From positions 1 to 6,750 of the forward strand of contig DATLOJ010000147.1 in assembly GCA_035536315.1 (NCBI GenBank): a stretch of 6,750 bases of DNA, in the 5' to 3' direction. Source of the DNA: DATLOJ01 sp035536315. GTDB lineage: Bacteria; Actinomycetota; CADDZG01; JAHWKV01. The stretch's first letter is position 1, and every line of letters starts with the position of its first letter. This document shows, piece after piece, positions 1 to 5,644 of this stretch. The translations under genes and the position numbers were made by a program. The notes below the pieces were generated by a model that saw only the letters and a program-made list of their open reading frames with translations, ran no database searches and had not been told where the DNA came from.

Positions 1-924
1 GACCTCGAAAGGCCCGCCGCCATCAAGCAGCTGCAAGTCCTTGGTGAGCAAGCCGGTGCCACCGTTCACGCAGACCTCGAGTCCCGCGATCCGGTTGCAG
101 TTACAGCCGCGGGCTTGGAACGCGGTCAACGCGAAGCAGACGTTGTGATAGTCGACACGGCGGGCCGCCTCCACGTCGACCCAGAGATGATGGATCAAGT
201 TGCGCGCGTTCACGCTGCCGCATCGCCGAACGAGGTCCTGTTCGTTCTCGATGCGATGACAGGGCAGGACGCACTGCTGTCTGCAAAGGCGTTCTCGGAG
301 ACGTTGCCGCTTACGGGCATTGTCCTTACGAAGATCGACGGCGACGCACGCGGAGGAGCGGCCCTCTCGGCCACGACCGTTACCGGAGTTCCGATCAAAT
401 TCGTGGGAACCGGCGAAAAGCTCGCCGACATTGAGACCTTCCATCCGGACCGGATCGCGTCGCGAATCCTTGGAATGGGCGATGTGCTCAGCCTGATCGA
501 AAAGGCAGAAGCGACCATCTCGGCCGAGGACGCTCAAAAGCAGGCAAAGAAGGTCATCGAGGCGAGCTTCACCCTCGAGGACTTTCTGGAGCAGATGGCG
601 AACGTTCGCAAGATGGGCGGGGTCGGAGATTTGCTGAAGATGATCCCCGGGATTTCCGGGAAAGCGCGGGCCGGCGACCTGGACATCGACGACGATGACA
701 TGGCCAGAATCGAGGCGATCATCCGCTCGATGACCCCGCGCGAGCGCAACGACCCAAAGATCATCTCGGGTTCGCGGCGCCAGCGGATTGCACGAGGCTC
801 CGGCACTCAGGTGCGGGAGGTGAATGATCTGATCAAGCAGTTCGAGGCGGCCCGCAAGATGATGCGACAGATGACCCGAATGAAGCCGGGCCGCTCCAAG
901 GGGTTCTCGATACCCGGGCTCTGA
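1..924 (+). CDS. ffh: Signal recognition particle GTPase Ffh (SRP54), 3' part
   Basis: Ffh binds signal peptides emerging from the ribosome together with SRP RNA and docks with FtsY at the membrane. The frame is open from base 1, so the N domain and early G domain lie outside the window; 307 residues are visible. They begin with the G-domain stretch RPAAIKQLQVLGEQAG. DTAGR follows, then TKIDGDARGG (the TKxD guanine-specificity motif) and GTGEK. The C-terminal M domain has a methionine-rich segment and the SRP RNA-binding signature SRRQRIARGSGTQVREVN, ending after a short KGFSIPGL tail. All the expected motifs are intact. A TTG at 115 opens a shorter reading, but it lies inside the G domain and is not the true start. 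ffh next to rpsP is a common bacterial order. The protein is cytosolic and membrane-associated. Confidence 0.97.
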   Translation, partial: DLERPAAIKQLQVLGEQAGATVHADLESRDPVAVTAAGLERGQREADVVIVDTAGRLHVDPEMMDQVARVHAAASPNEVLFVLDAMTGQDALLSAKAFSETLPLTGIVLTKIDGDARGGAALSATTVTGVPIKFVGTGEKLADIETFHPDRIASRILGMGDVLSLIEKAEATISAEDAQKQAKKVIEASFTLEDFLEQMANVRKMGGVGDLLKMIPGISGKARAGDLDIDDDDMARIEAIIRSMTPRERNDPKIISGSRRQRIARGSGTQVREVNDLIKQFEAARKMMRQMTRMKPGRSKGFSIPGL

Positions 925-948
925 CGATTTTCTCGGGGAAAAATCGTC
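923..948 (+). other. Perfect 9-bp hairpin across the ffh stop codon
   Basis: GACGATTTT at 923-931 pairs perfectly with AAAATCGTC at 940-948 around an 8-nt loop (CTCGGGGA). The stem includes the last two bases of the ffh stop codon. No T-tract follows, so it is not a textbook intrinsic terminator. It could protect the ffh 3' end, slow the polymerase before the rpsP promoter, or act as a weak terminator. The structure is read directly from the sequence; its role is not known. Confidence 0.5.
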
Positions 949-960
949 TGAGAAACCCCC

Positions 961-969
961 TGTTACACT
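961..969 (+). promoter_or_regulatory. Extended -10 promoter candidate for the rpsP operon
   Basis: TGT followed by TACACT (964-969) fits an extended -10 element (TGn plus TANNNT). The hexamer ends 9 nt before the rpsP ATG, so a start 6 to 9 nt downstream would give an mRNA with a 5' leader of 0 to about 4 nt. No Shine-Dalgarno sequence precedes the ATG, which agrees with near-leaderless translation. No clear -35 was seen, but extended -10 promoters often lack one. Confidence 0.5.
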
Positions 970-978
970 CTTCCGCCA

Positions 979-1278
979 ATGGTAAAAATTCGCCTTCGCA
1001 GAATGGGCAAGAAGAAGCAGCCCACTTACAGAGTCGTCGTGACCGACGTCAAACAGCCGCGCGACGGAAGCTTCATCGAGGCCATCGGGCGCTACAACCC
1101 GCGCACGGAGCCATCAGAGATCGAGATCGATGCAGAGCGCGCCAAGGACTGGCTGAGCAAGGGTGCGCAGCCAACGGAGGCCGTCGCTCGCCTTCTGGAA
1201 GTAGCCGGAGTCATCGAACGCAGGGTCAAAGTTCCGTCGAAGCCACAGAAGCCCAAGGCAGCCAAAGCCGCATCGTGA
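979..1278 (+). CDS. rpsP: 30S ribosomal protein S16
   Basis: S16 is a small-subunit protein that binds 16S rRNA and helps assemble the 5' and central domains. The 99-residue product begins MVKIRLRRMGKKKQPTYRVV, the canonical S16 N-terminus. DGSFIEAIGRYNPRTEP and the helical segment AKDWLSKGAQPTEAVARLL follow. Residues 1-82 cover the whole family core; the rest is a Lys/Ala-rich tail typical of high-GC actinobacterial S16. ATG at 979 is the only sensible start because it places the conserved MVKIRL at residue 1. There is no Shine-Dalgarno upstream, while a likely -10 box lies 9 nt away, so this is probably the first, nearly leaderless gene of the operon. Its stop overlaps the GTG of the next gene (GTGA). 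Confidence 0.97.
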   Translation: MVKIRLRRMGKKKQPTYRVVVTDVKQPRDGSFIEAIGRYNPRTEPSEIEIDAERAKDWLSKGAQPTEAVARLLEVAGVIERRVKVPSKPQKPKAAKAAS

Positions 1279-1511
1279 GCTCCAAGGAGACTCTGGAGTT
1301 CATCGTCTCTTACCTCGTCGATAAGCCCGACGAGGCCCGCGTTGAAGAAGACATCTCCGGCCGCAGTGTCATCTACGACGTGATCGTCGACCCCGACGAC
1401 GTTGGCAAGGTGATCGGCCGCAACGGACGAATAGCCCGTGCGCTTCGCACCGTCGTGAAGGCAGCCGCGGCAAGGGAGGACCGAAACGTCGTCGTCGAGA
1501 TCCTCGACTGA
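1275..1511 (+). CDS. khpA: KH-domain RNA-binding protein (KhpA/YlqC family)
   Basis: A small single-KH RNA-binding protein of 78 residues. The family (KhpA in Streptococcus, YlqC in Bacillus) binds RNA and is linked to translation and cell-wall or division control; no role can be set from this sequence alone. The core VIGRNGRIARALRTVV at about residues 43-58 carries the GxxG loop (GRNG) that contacts nucleic acid. VVVEILD closes the last strand, the normal family end, so the gene is complete. GTG at 1275 overlaps the rpsP stop as GTGA, and no other start is available in frame, so translation is probably coupled to rpsP. Its position between rpsP and rimM is the usual one. The symbol is by family only. 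Confidence 0.92.
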   Translation: MSSKETLEFIVSYLVDKPDEARVEEDISGRSVIYDVIVDPDDVGKVIGRNGRIARALRTVVKAAAAREDRNVVVEILD

Positions 1512-1518
1512 CGGCTTC

Positions 1519-2046
1519 ATCCTCGTAGGGCAGATCGTCAGGGCCCACGGAATAACGGGCGAGGTCGTTGTCGAGACGCATACGGACAACCCATCGAGAT
1601 TCGAGCCTGAGTCCAAAGTCACACTGAATCCCGATTCTGGATCGACGCGCTCATTGACGGTCAAACGCTCGAGACAGAAACCGGAGAAGGGAGACGCAGC
1701 AAGGCTGGTCGTGGCCTTCGAAGAAGTTGCAACGCGTGAGGTGGCCGAGTCACTCAGAGGCGCCGAGCTTTTCGTCGAGGCCGACGAGCTGAACCCGCTC
1801 GAGGAAGGCTGGTGGGAACACGAGCTGGTCGGCCTCGAAGTCTTCGATACTCACGCCACGAAGCTAGGCCGGATTGCCGAGGTGATAGTCCGCCCGCATC
1901 AGGACCTGTGGCGCGTGGAAACTCCCCAGGGTTCCGTTTATCTGCCGGCAGTTGCCTCGGTCGTGCAAGAGGTCAGAGTGAGTGAGGCAAAGGTGATCGT
2001 CGATCCGCCTGGCGGCCTTTTCGATAGCGAAGGTGAAAGCGAATGA
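1519..2046 (+). CDS. rimM: Ribosome maturation factor RimM with no canonical start codon
   Basis: RimM binds S19 and assists late maturation of the 30S head. The frame is open from 1459 and encodes the family N-terminus (ILVGQIVRAHGITGEVVVETHTDNP from 1519). A linker follows, then the C-terminal PRC-barrel: WWEHELVGLEVFD, GRIAEVIVRPHQDLWRVE, SVYLPAV and VIVDPPGGLFD. From 1519 it has 175 residues, the normal family length. Between the in-frame stop at 1456 and the TTG at 1654 there is no in-frame ATG, GTG or TTG. ATC at 1519 fits best: it would give MLVGQIVRAHG and lies 7 nt after the KH stop. TTC at 1516 and GTA at 1525 are weaker options. TTG at 1654 would delete about 45 conserved residues. 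Either a rare AUC start coupled to KH translation is used, or one base is wrong. The stop overlaps trmD (ATGA). The gene is sure; the start is not. Confidence 0.85.
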   Translation: MLVGQIVRAHGITGEVVVETHTDNPSRFEPESKVTLNPDSGSTRSLTVKRSRQKPEKGDAARLVVAFEEVATREVAESLRGAELFVEADELNPLEEGWWEHELVGLEVFDTHATKLGRIAEVIVRPHQDLWRVETPQGSVYLPAVASVVQEVRVSEAKVIVDPPGGLFDSEGESE

Positions 2047-2816
2047 GCACAACCGCCCTGCCTCCAAAGATGGATGTCATTTCGATCTTTCCCGAGGCCT
2101 TCGACTCACCCCTGCGGGTGAGCCTGCTGGGAAAGGCCATTGCCAATGGACTCATAGAAGTTGGCATCCACGACCTTCGCGAATATGCCGACCTGCCTCA
2201 TAGGAAAGTCGACGACGAGCCGTTCGGCGGTGGAGCGGGAATGGTCATGGGGCCGAAAGTCATCGTCGAGGCCGTAGAGAAGCTGGCAACTGAGGGATCC
2301 AGAGTCATCCTTCTTACTGCTGGAGGCCGCCCATACCGTCAGAAGGACGCCGAGGAGCTTTCGCAAACGCCGCACACGATTCTTATCTGCGGGCGGTACG
2401 AGGGAATCGACGCAAGGGTCCCCGAGATCCTGGGGGCGGAGGAGATCTCCGTGGGCCAGTTCGTCCTGGCGGGCGGCGAGGTCGCGGCCCTCATGGTGAT
2501 CGAGTCGGTGGTTCGTCTGCTGCCCGGCGTCATGGGCAACGAGTCGTCTGGAGTCGAGGAGTCCTTCACATCCGGTCTCATCGAGTACCCGCAGTACACG
2601 AGGCCTGCGGAGTTCAGGGGGGCGAAAGTTCCCGAAGTCCTTCTTTCCGGAGACCATAAAAAGATCGATGAATGGCGCAGAACGACCGCCCTCAGGCGCA
2701 CATTCGAGCTTCGGCCGGAGATGCTCGATGAGGTCGAGCTTTCCGACGAGGAATCGCAACTCGTGGGAAAGTGGGCCGAGGAGCGGCTATCATCAGAAGG
2801 GCCTCAACCGACCTAG
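2043..2816 (+). CDS. trmD: tRNA (guanine-N1)-methyltransferase TrmD
   Basis: TrmD transfers a methyl group from S-adenosylmethionine to N1 of G37 in tRNAs with G36, which prevents +1 frameshifting. It is a homodimeric SPOUT enzyme with a trefoil knot. The 257-residue product has MDVISIFPEAF at the N-terminus, GGGAGMVMGP (62-71), LTAGGRPYRQ, CGRYEGIDARV (116-126) and SVGQFVLAGGE (136-146). These form the knot and cofactor site. IEYPQYTRP and LLSGDHKKIDEWRR follow. Arg158 aligns with the catalytic-region Arg154 of the Haemophilus enzyme. The position of the proposed general base Asp169 is Glu173 (VEESF). ATG at 2043 overlaps the rimM stop (ATGA) and has AAGGTGA 6 nt upstream. ATG at 2070 also starts near the core but has no ribosome site. 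Length is normal. Confidence 0.97.
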   Translation: MSTTALPPKMDVISIFPEAFDSPLRVSLLGKAIANGLIEVGIHDLREYADLPHRKVDDEPFGGGAGMVMGPKVIVEAVEKLATEGSRVILLTAGGRPYRQKDAEELSQTPHTILICGRYEGIDARVPEILGAEEISVGQFVLAGGEVAALMVIESVVRLLPGVMGNESSGVEESFTSGLIEYPQYTRPAEFRGAKVPEVLLSGDHKKIDEWRRTTALRRTFELRPEMLDEVELSDEESQLVGKWAEERLSSEGPQPT

Positions 2817-2862
2817 AGCATTCGCTTTACGACTCGCGGCTCTGAAGGCCCAAGATCTCTCT

Positions 2863-2868
2863 AGGAGG
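2863..2868 (+). promoter_or_regulatory. Strong Shine-Dalgarno site for rplS
   Basis: A perfect AGGAGG lies 8 nt before the rplS ATG. It is the only consensus ribosome binding site seen in the window and marks rplS as an SD-led gene within the operon. This contrasts with genes that seem to begin transcripts, which have no SD site. The 60-bp trmD-rplS gap shows no other clear signal. Confidence 0.85.
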
Positions 2869-2876
2869 ATTCTGAA

Positions 2877-3224
2877 ATGACTACTAAGACCGACGCGCTG
2901 CTTCGCCCCACCCTGCGCGCCGACCTTCCCGACTTCAGGCCCGGCGACACCGTCAAAGTCCACGTTCGCGTGGTCGAGGGAAACAGAGAGCGTGTCCAGA
3001 TCTTTCAGGGCGTGGTCATTCGACGCCAGGGGGCCGGAATTCGCGAAACGTTCACAGTGCGCAAGGTGTCATTCAGCGTAGGCGTGGAAAGAACATTCCC
3101 GGTTCACTCCCCGATACTGGCCAACATTGAGGTGCTGGTTAAAGGGGACGTCCGCAGGGCAAAGCTCTATTACCTGCGGTCACGAGTCGGCCGAGCGGCA
3201 AAGGTGAAAGAGAAGCGAACCTGA
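2877..3224 (+). CDS. rplS: 50S ribosomal protein L19
   Basis: L19 sits at the interface of the 50S and 30S subunits and contributes to an inter-subunit bridge. The 115-residue product shows the full family pattern: PDFRPGDTVKVHVRVVEGNRERVQIFQGVVI at about residues 18-48, then GAGIRETFTVRKVSFSVGVERTFPVHSP. It ends with the basic tail RRAKLYYLRSRVGRAAKVKEKR, which contacts rRNA. Length matches the family. The start is fixed by AGGAGG 8 nt upstream. The stop shares one base with the lepB start (TGATG), so translation of lepB is probably coupled to it. The trmD-rplS-lepB order is widespread in actinobacteria. Confidence 0.97.
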   Translation: MTTKTDALLRPTLRADLPDFRPGDTVKVHVRVVEGNRERVQIFQGVVIRRQGAGIRETFTVRKVSFSVGVERTFPVHSPILANIEVLVKGDVRRAKLYYLRSRVGRAAKVKEKRT

Positions 3225-3928
3225 TGTCATCAGCAGAGACCGTCGACACGGAAACTGCTGGCCGCACGAGCCTCGAAGAAGCAGAGCGTCCAACCGTAGT
3301 AACCGAAGAGAAAAAGAAGGACTCCTTCATCGACTTTCTGAAGGAGCTGCCCATCCTGATCTTCGTTGCGTTCGGTATCGCATTGCTCATCAAGACGTTT
3401 CTTCTCCAGGCCTTTTACATCCCGTCCGGATCGATGGAGAACACACTTCTCAAGGACGACCGGGTTCTCGTTGCGAAGTTCCTCTACCGCTTCACCGATC
3501 CGGCCCAGGGAGACGTGATCGTCTTCGCGTCGCCGCTCGAGGCATCGATTCCAAAAGAAGACCACGGCCCCGTCGGCAACTTCTTCAACAATCTTGCAGA
3601 AGGCCTTGGCCTCAAGTCGTCAGAGCGTGACTTCATAAAAAGGGTGATAGCGGTTGAGGGGCAGACCGTGCAGATCAAGGAGGGGGCCGTCTTCGTAAAC
3701 AACAGAAAGCTCGTCGAGCCCTACCTGCACGACAAGATGCCGATCAGCTGCGCTTCGCAACAGTTTTGCGGGCCGATCAAAGTACCCACAGACAAGGTCT
3801 TCGTGATGGGCGACAACCGAGGAAACTCGCAGGACTCCCGAGTCTTCGGGCCGATCCCCGAATCGAGCATCGTAGGAAAAGCCTTCGTTCTGATCTGGCC
3901 CCCCTCGCGATTGGACCTACTGGGCTAA
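3224..3928 (+). CDS. lepB: Signal peptidase I (LepB, S26A family)
   Basis: Signal peptidase I is a membrane-bound Ser/Lys protease that removes signal peptides from exported proteins outside the membrane. The 234-residue product has a charged cytoplasmic N-terminus (1-41) and one hydrophobic segment (about 42-62, LPILIFVAFGIALLIKTFLL). Box B, FYIPSGSMENTLL, carries the nucleophile Ser70. DFIKRVIAVEG carries the general base Lys139, and GDNRGNSQDSR (196-206) is box E. A short hydrophobic C-terminus contains WPPSRLD. Two cysteines, C176 and C182, lie in the extracytoplasmic domain just before the last catalytic box and might form a disulfide (inference). ATG overlaps the rplS stop by one base. 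It is the last gene of the operon; terminator-like repeats follow. Confidence 0.96.
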   Translation: MSSAETVDTETAGRTSLEEAERPTVVTEEKKKDSFIDFLKELPILIFVAFGIALLIKTFLLQAFYIPSGSMENTLLKDDRVLVAKFLYRFTDPAQGDVIVFASPLEASIPKEDHGPVGNFFNNLAEGLGLKSSERDFIKRVIAVEGQTVQIKEGAVFVNNRKLVEPYLHDKMPISCASQQFCGPIKVPTDKVFVMGDNRGNSQDSRVFGPIPESSIVGKAFVLIWPPSRLDLLG

Positions 3929-3960
3929 CACCCCTCAAGCTCGGAGCTAGGCGGGACTCT

Positions 3961-4032
3961 CGGAGAAAAGCGCGCCGCTTTTTGCGAAAAAGTACCGAAT
4001 GAGGAACTGACGGAGAAAAGCGCGCCGCTTTT
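3961..4032 (+). repeat. Two exact 22-bp direct repeats, 50-bp period, each a hairpin
   Basis: Positions 3961-3982 and 4011-4032 are identical over 22 bp and differ on both sides. Each copy has the form CGGAG, then AAAAGCG, CGC, CGCTTTT, so each folds into a 7-bp stem with a 3-nt loop. The repeats lie in the non-coding gap between lepB and rnhB. Exact copying of a spacer hairpin suggests local duplication or two copies of a dispersed element. Confidence 0.85.
3966..3983 (+). terminator. Terminator-like hairpin 1 after lepB
   Basis: AAAAGCG (3966-3972) pairs with CGCTTTT (3976-3982) around CGC, and the T run continues to 3983 (five T). It lies 37 bp after the lepB stop. The A tract, GC core and T tract resemble an intrinsic terminator, and a bidirectional one is possible. 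The GC core is only 3 bp, so strength is uncertain. The right arm can instead pair as CTTTTT-GCG-AAAAAG (3978-3992), an alternative hairpin that excludes the first. Confidence 0.55.
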
Positions 4033-4047
4033 GTATTCAGGTTCCTC
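4001..4047 (+). terminator. Terminator-like nested hairpin 2 after lepB
   Basis: The second repeat copy forms AAAAGCG (4016-4022) with CGCTTTT (4026-4032). It is enclosed by a longer stem: GAGGAAC (4001-4007) with GTTCCTC (4041-4047), and TGA (4008-4010) with TCA (4037-4039), leaving one bulged G at 4040. This larger fold should be more stable than copy 1. It would act as a backup terminator or as a stable 3' end for the lepB operon. Confidence 0.5.
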
Positions 4048-4091
4048 GGGCCGGCCTGATTCAGAAAGTTTCGCGGGCTCGGCCCCAAATC

Positions 4092-4121
4092 GTGACAGGC
4101 GTTGTTTGGCCCCCTTATCGT
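4092..4121 (+). promoter_or_regulatory. Sigma70-type promoter for rnhB
   Basis: GTGACA (4092-4097) matches the -35 consensus at five of six bases. An 18-nt spacer leads to TATCGT (4116-4121), a TANNNT -10 box. The ATG at 4129 follows 7 nt later, so the predicted start site is at 4128-4129 and the mRNA would be leaderless. It lies downstream of the two terminator-like hairpins, so rnhB looks like a separate transcription unit. Confidence 0.6.
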
Positions 4122-4128
4122 GAGGGAC

Positions 4129-4839
4129 ATGCCGTCCAAGAGCTTCAAAGCCACCTACCGCACCCGGACTTATGGCGGGAACAAGACTCCGCGTAGAAGG
4201 ACGCGGCGTGTCCCCGGCCTTCGGCTCGAGCAGGATCTTCGTGATGGTGGCGCAACCGTCATCGCCGGTGTTGATGAAGTCGGTGTCGGAGCTTGGGCGG
4301 GCCCGGTTGCAGTCGGCGCGGTGATCCTTGACGGCGACCATCGGATCTACAAGATCAGAGACTCGAAGCTGCTCGATGCTCCCCGCCGTGAGTGGCTTGC
4401 CGAAAGAGTTCGCCAGCGTTCCGTTTCCTGGTCGGTCGGTTTGTCGTGGCCAAATGAGATTGACGAGTTCGGACTCTCGGAGGCGATCAGGCGGGCGGGC
4501 CGAAGGGCGGTTGAAGGTCTTGGACTTACGCCCGACGCCGTCCTCCTGGACGGCAAGTGGAACTTCCTTTCCGAAGGGACCAGGATGGTCGTCCGTGGTG
4601 ATTGCGAATCCGTCTCCATTGCGGCGGCTTCCATCGTCGCCAAGGTCGCTCGGGACCGCCTGATGAACGAGCTGTCGGAGATGTATCCGCCTTACGGGTT
4701 TGCCGGTAACAAGGGGTACCCGTCGCCTCGCCACAAATGGGCCCTCAGCGCATACGGGCCGAGCCCCATTCACCGCACGCTCTACGCGCCGATCCGCAGG
4801 CTCTACGACGAGGGAGTTCCGGGCCGCCTTCTAGTCTGA
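4129..4839 (+). CDS. rnhB: Ribonuclease HII with GVG in place of the GRG motif
   Basis: RNase HII cuts the RNA strand of RNA-DNA hybrids and starts removal of single ribonucleotides from DNA. From ATG 4129 it has 236 residues. A basic N-terminus (1-27, rich in Arg and Lys) precedes PGLRLEQDL and the core AGVDEVGVGAWAGPVAVGAVILD. The four metal-binding acids are visible: Asp49, Glu50, Asp141 (VLLDG) and Asp158 (RGD), followed by IAAASIVAKVARDRLM. YGFAGNKGYPSPRHKWAL and GPSPIHR complete the family pattern. The GRG motif that reads the 2'-hydroxyl at the RNA-DNA junction is here GVG (Val53, codon GTC at 4285). In-frame TTG 4102 and GTG 4120 are other starts, but TTG 4102 lies upstream of the -10 box and GTG 4120 overlaps it. 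The 3' end overlaps the opposing DUF2017 gene by 9 bp. Confidence 0.95.
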   Translation: MPSKSFKATYRTRTYGGNKTPRRRTRRVPGLRLEQDLRDGGATVIAGVDEVGVGAWAGPVAVGAVILDGDHRIYKIRDSKLLDAPRREWLAERVRQRSVSWSVGLSWPNEIDEFGLSEAIRRAGRRAVEGLGLTPDAVLLDGKWNFLSEGTRMVVRGDCESVSIAAASIVAKVARDRLMNELSEMYPPYGFAGNKGYPSPRHKWALSAYGPSPIHRTLYAPIRRLYDEGVPGRLLV

Positions 4840-5334
4840 CGACCGCAGCGGAGGCTCGGGAAATCGGACGCCGGGCATCAGTGACCGCACCAGCGTTTCT
4901 TGAAGGAAGGCCAGCCAGTGCAAGACGGCCAGGGGGAACTGCTCCGGATCTTCAGGGTCTGGCTCGACCAGCATCATCTCTTCCGTGATGCCGATCCTTG
5001 CCCCGATAGCGAGCCGGATGTCCGTAAGAACGGTGAGCCAGGCCTGCTGGTCTTCCTCGGCGACCGGCCCCCTTCTCTTTCCGGATTCGCCCAGACTCCA
5101 GCGAACCTTCTCGGCGGCCGTCCGCTTTTCTGCCTCTAGCGTTCCGCCAATTAATTCCTGATATTCGTCGGCCACCTTCTCGTCGGTGCTGGCTCGCGGG
5201 TACAGCCGTTGAACAACTGGGTCCGTCGAGTCTGCGCTGAGCAGGTCGACATATTCAGAGATTGTGCGGCGCAGCAGATCGCACTCGCCCTCGGAGAGAT
5301 TGAGAGTGATAGCTCCTCTGGAACGCCGAAACAC
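4831..5334 (-). CDS. DUF2017 family protein, partner of clpS
   Basis: The product has 167 residues and matches my recollection of DUF2017, an actinobacterial family of unknown function usually encoded beside clpS. The recognisable parts are LNLSEGECDLLRRTISEYVDLL (about 12-33) and QRLYPRASTDEKVADEYQEL (about 42-61). The conserved C-terminal block is WLTVLTDIRLAIGARIGI, then VLHWLAFLQETLVRSLMPG. It is mostly helical and acidic, with no signal peptide or membrane segment, so it should be cytosolic. GTG at 5334 directly follows the clpS stop (TGAGTG, no gap). No ribosome site is visible, so translation probably depends on clpS. A shared role in ClpS-dependent proteolysis is suggested only by the pairing. 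Its end overlaps the rnhB end by 9 bp, with no room for a separate terminator. Confidence 0.88.
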   Translation of the reverse strand: MFRRSRGAITLNLSEGECDLLRRTISEYVDLLSADSTDPVVQRLYPRASTDEKVADEYQELIGGTLEAEKRTAAEKVRWSLGESGKRRGPVAEEDQQAWLTVLTDIRLAIGARIGITEEMMLVEPDPEDPEQFPLAVLHWLAFLQETLVRSLMPGVRFPEPPLRSSD

Positions 5335-5628
5335 TCAGACGTCTTTGGTCATCGTCGCCCAGAGCCCATATGAATGGAGCCTGAACACATCGGCCTCGGC
5401 CTTCTCACGGGGGCCGGATGAGACCACAGCCTTGCCCAGGTTGTGCACGTCCATCATCAGCTTCGTCGCTTTCTCGAGGCTGAAGCCGAACAGTTTCTGG
5501 AACACGTACACGACGTAAGACATCAGATTTACCGGGTCGTTCCACACGATCACAACCCAGGGCGTGTCGGGCGCGGCGGACTCGTCGCTCTTCGGCTTGT
5601 CTGTCTTCGTGGGAGCCGTGGTTGTCAT
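5335..5628 (-). CDS. clpS: ATP-dependent Clp protease adaptor ClpS
   Basis: ClpS binds proteins with N-degron residues and passes them to the Clp unfoldase (ClpA, or ClpC in actinobacteria) for degradation by ClpP. The 97-residue product has a flexible N-terminus (1-22, Thr/Lys/Asp-rich). The folded domain starts at WVVIVWNDPVNLMSYVVYVFQ, and Asn30-Asp31 correspond to the pocket residues that bind the N-terminal amine. MMDVHNLGKAVV contains His62, the equivalent of the pocket His66 in E. coli. The C-terminal region AEADVFRLHSYGLWATMTKD completes the fold. ATG at 5628 has no Shine-Dalgarno. TAACCT lies exactly 6 nt upstream, so the mRNA is probably leaderless. DUF2017 follows with no gap, and yraN diverges from the same 22-bp gap. 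Confidence 0.96.
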   Translation of the reverse strand: MTTTAPTKTDKPKSDESAAPDTPWVVIVWNDPVNLMSYVVYVFQKLFGFSLEKATKLMMDVHNLGKAVVSSGPREKAEADVFRLHSYGLWATMTKDV

Positions 5629-5634
5629 AACCCA

Positions 5635-5644
5635 AGGTTACCCT
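5635..5644. promoter_or_regulatory. Overlapping divergent -10 boxes between clpS and yraN
   Basis: The gap between the two ATGs is 22 bp (5629-5650). On the minus strand TAACCT (5640 down to 5635) is followed by 6 nt and the clpS ATG. On the plus strand TACCCT (5639-5644) is followed by 6 nt and the yraN ATG. The hexamers share 2 bp and the layout is symmetric. In both directions the last T is at -7 if transcription starts at the A of the ATG. Neither gene has a Shine-Dalgarno. A weak -35 (TTGGGC) sits 17 nt upstream on the clpS side; none is clear for yraN. Confidence 0.6.

Noticed and set aside
923..948. Intrinsic terminator after ffh
   Set aside because: The stem is perfect but A/T-rich next to the loop and is followed by CTGAGAAACCCC with no T tract. 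It is kept only as a hairpin of unknown role. An alternative pairing of GGGG (935-938) with CCCC (956-959) was also seen but is too short to support an attenuator.
1092..1664. Minus-strand open frame across rpsP, the KH gene and the start of rimM (190 codons)
   Set aside because: It spans three real genes in antisense and shows no recognisable domain. It does not explain the missing rimM start.
1654..2046. TTG at 1654 as the rimM start (130 residues)
   Set aside because: It removes the conserved RimM N-terminal domain that is plainly encoded in the same frame just upstream.
2106..2759. Minus-strand open frame opposite trmD (217 codons)
   Set aside because: It is the shadow of a fully conserved enzyme, with no family features of its own.
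4049..4064. Palindromes GGCCGGCC and CTGATTCAG in the lepB-rnhB spacer
   Set aside because: Short, expected by chance in GC-rich DNA, and not placed at a promoter position that would suggest an operator.
3925..4773. Long open frame on the minus strand opposite rnhB and the spacer (282 codons)
   Set aside because: Arg/Pro-rich composition without recognisable motifs. It runs through the hairpin spacer and the rnhB promoter and is opposite a clear conserved gene, so it is a high-GC shadow.
4102..4839. TTG at 4102 as the rnhB start
   Set aside because: A -35/-10 promoter with correct spacing ends 7 nt before ATG 4129, so 4102 would lie upstream of the likely transcript start. The extra residues match nothing in the family.
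5622..5627. TTGTCA as a -35 box for yraN
   Set aside because: It matches the consensus well but lies only 11 nt from the -10 box, too close for sigma70, and is part of the clpS coding start.
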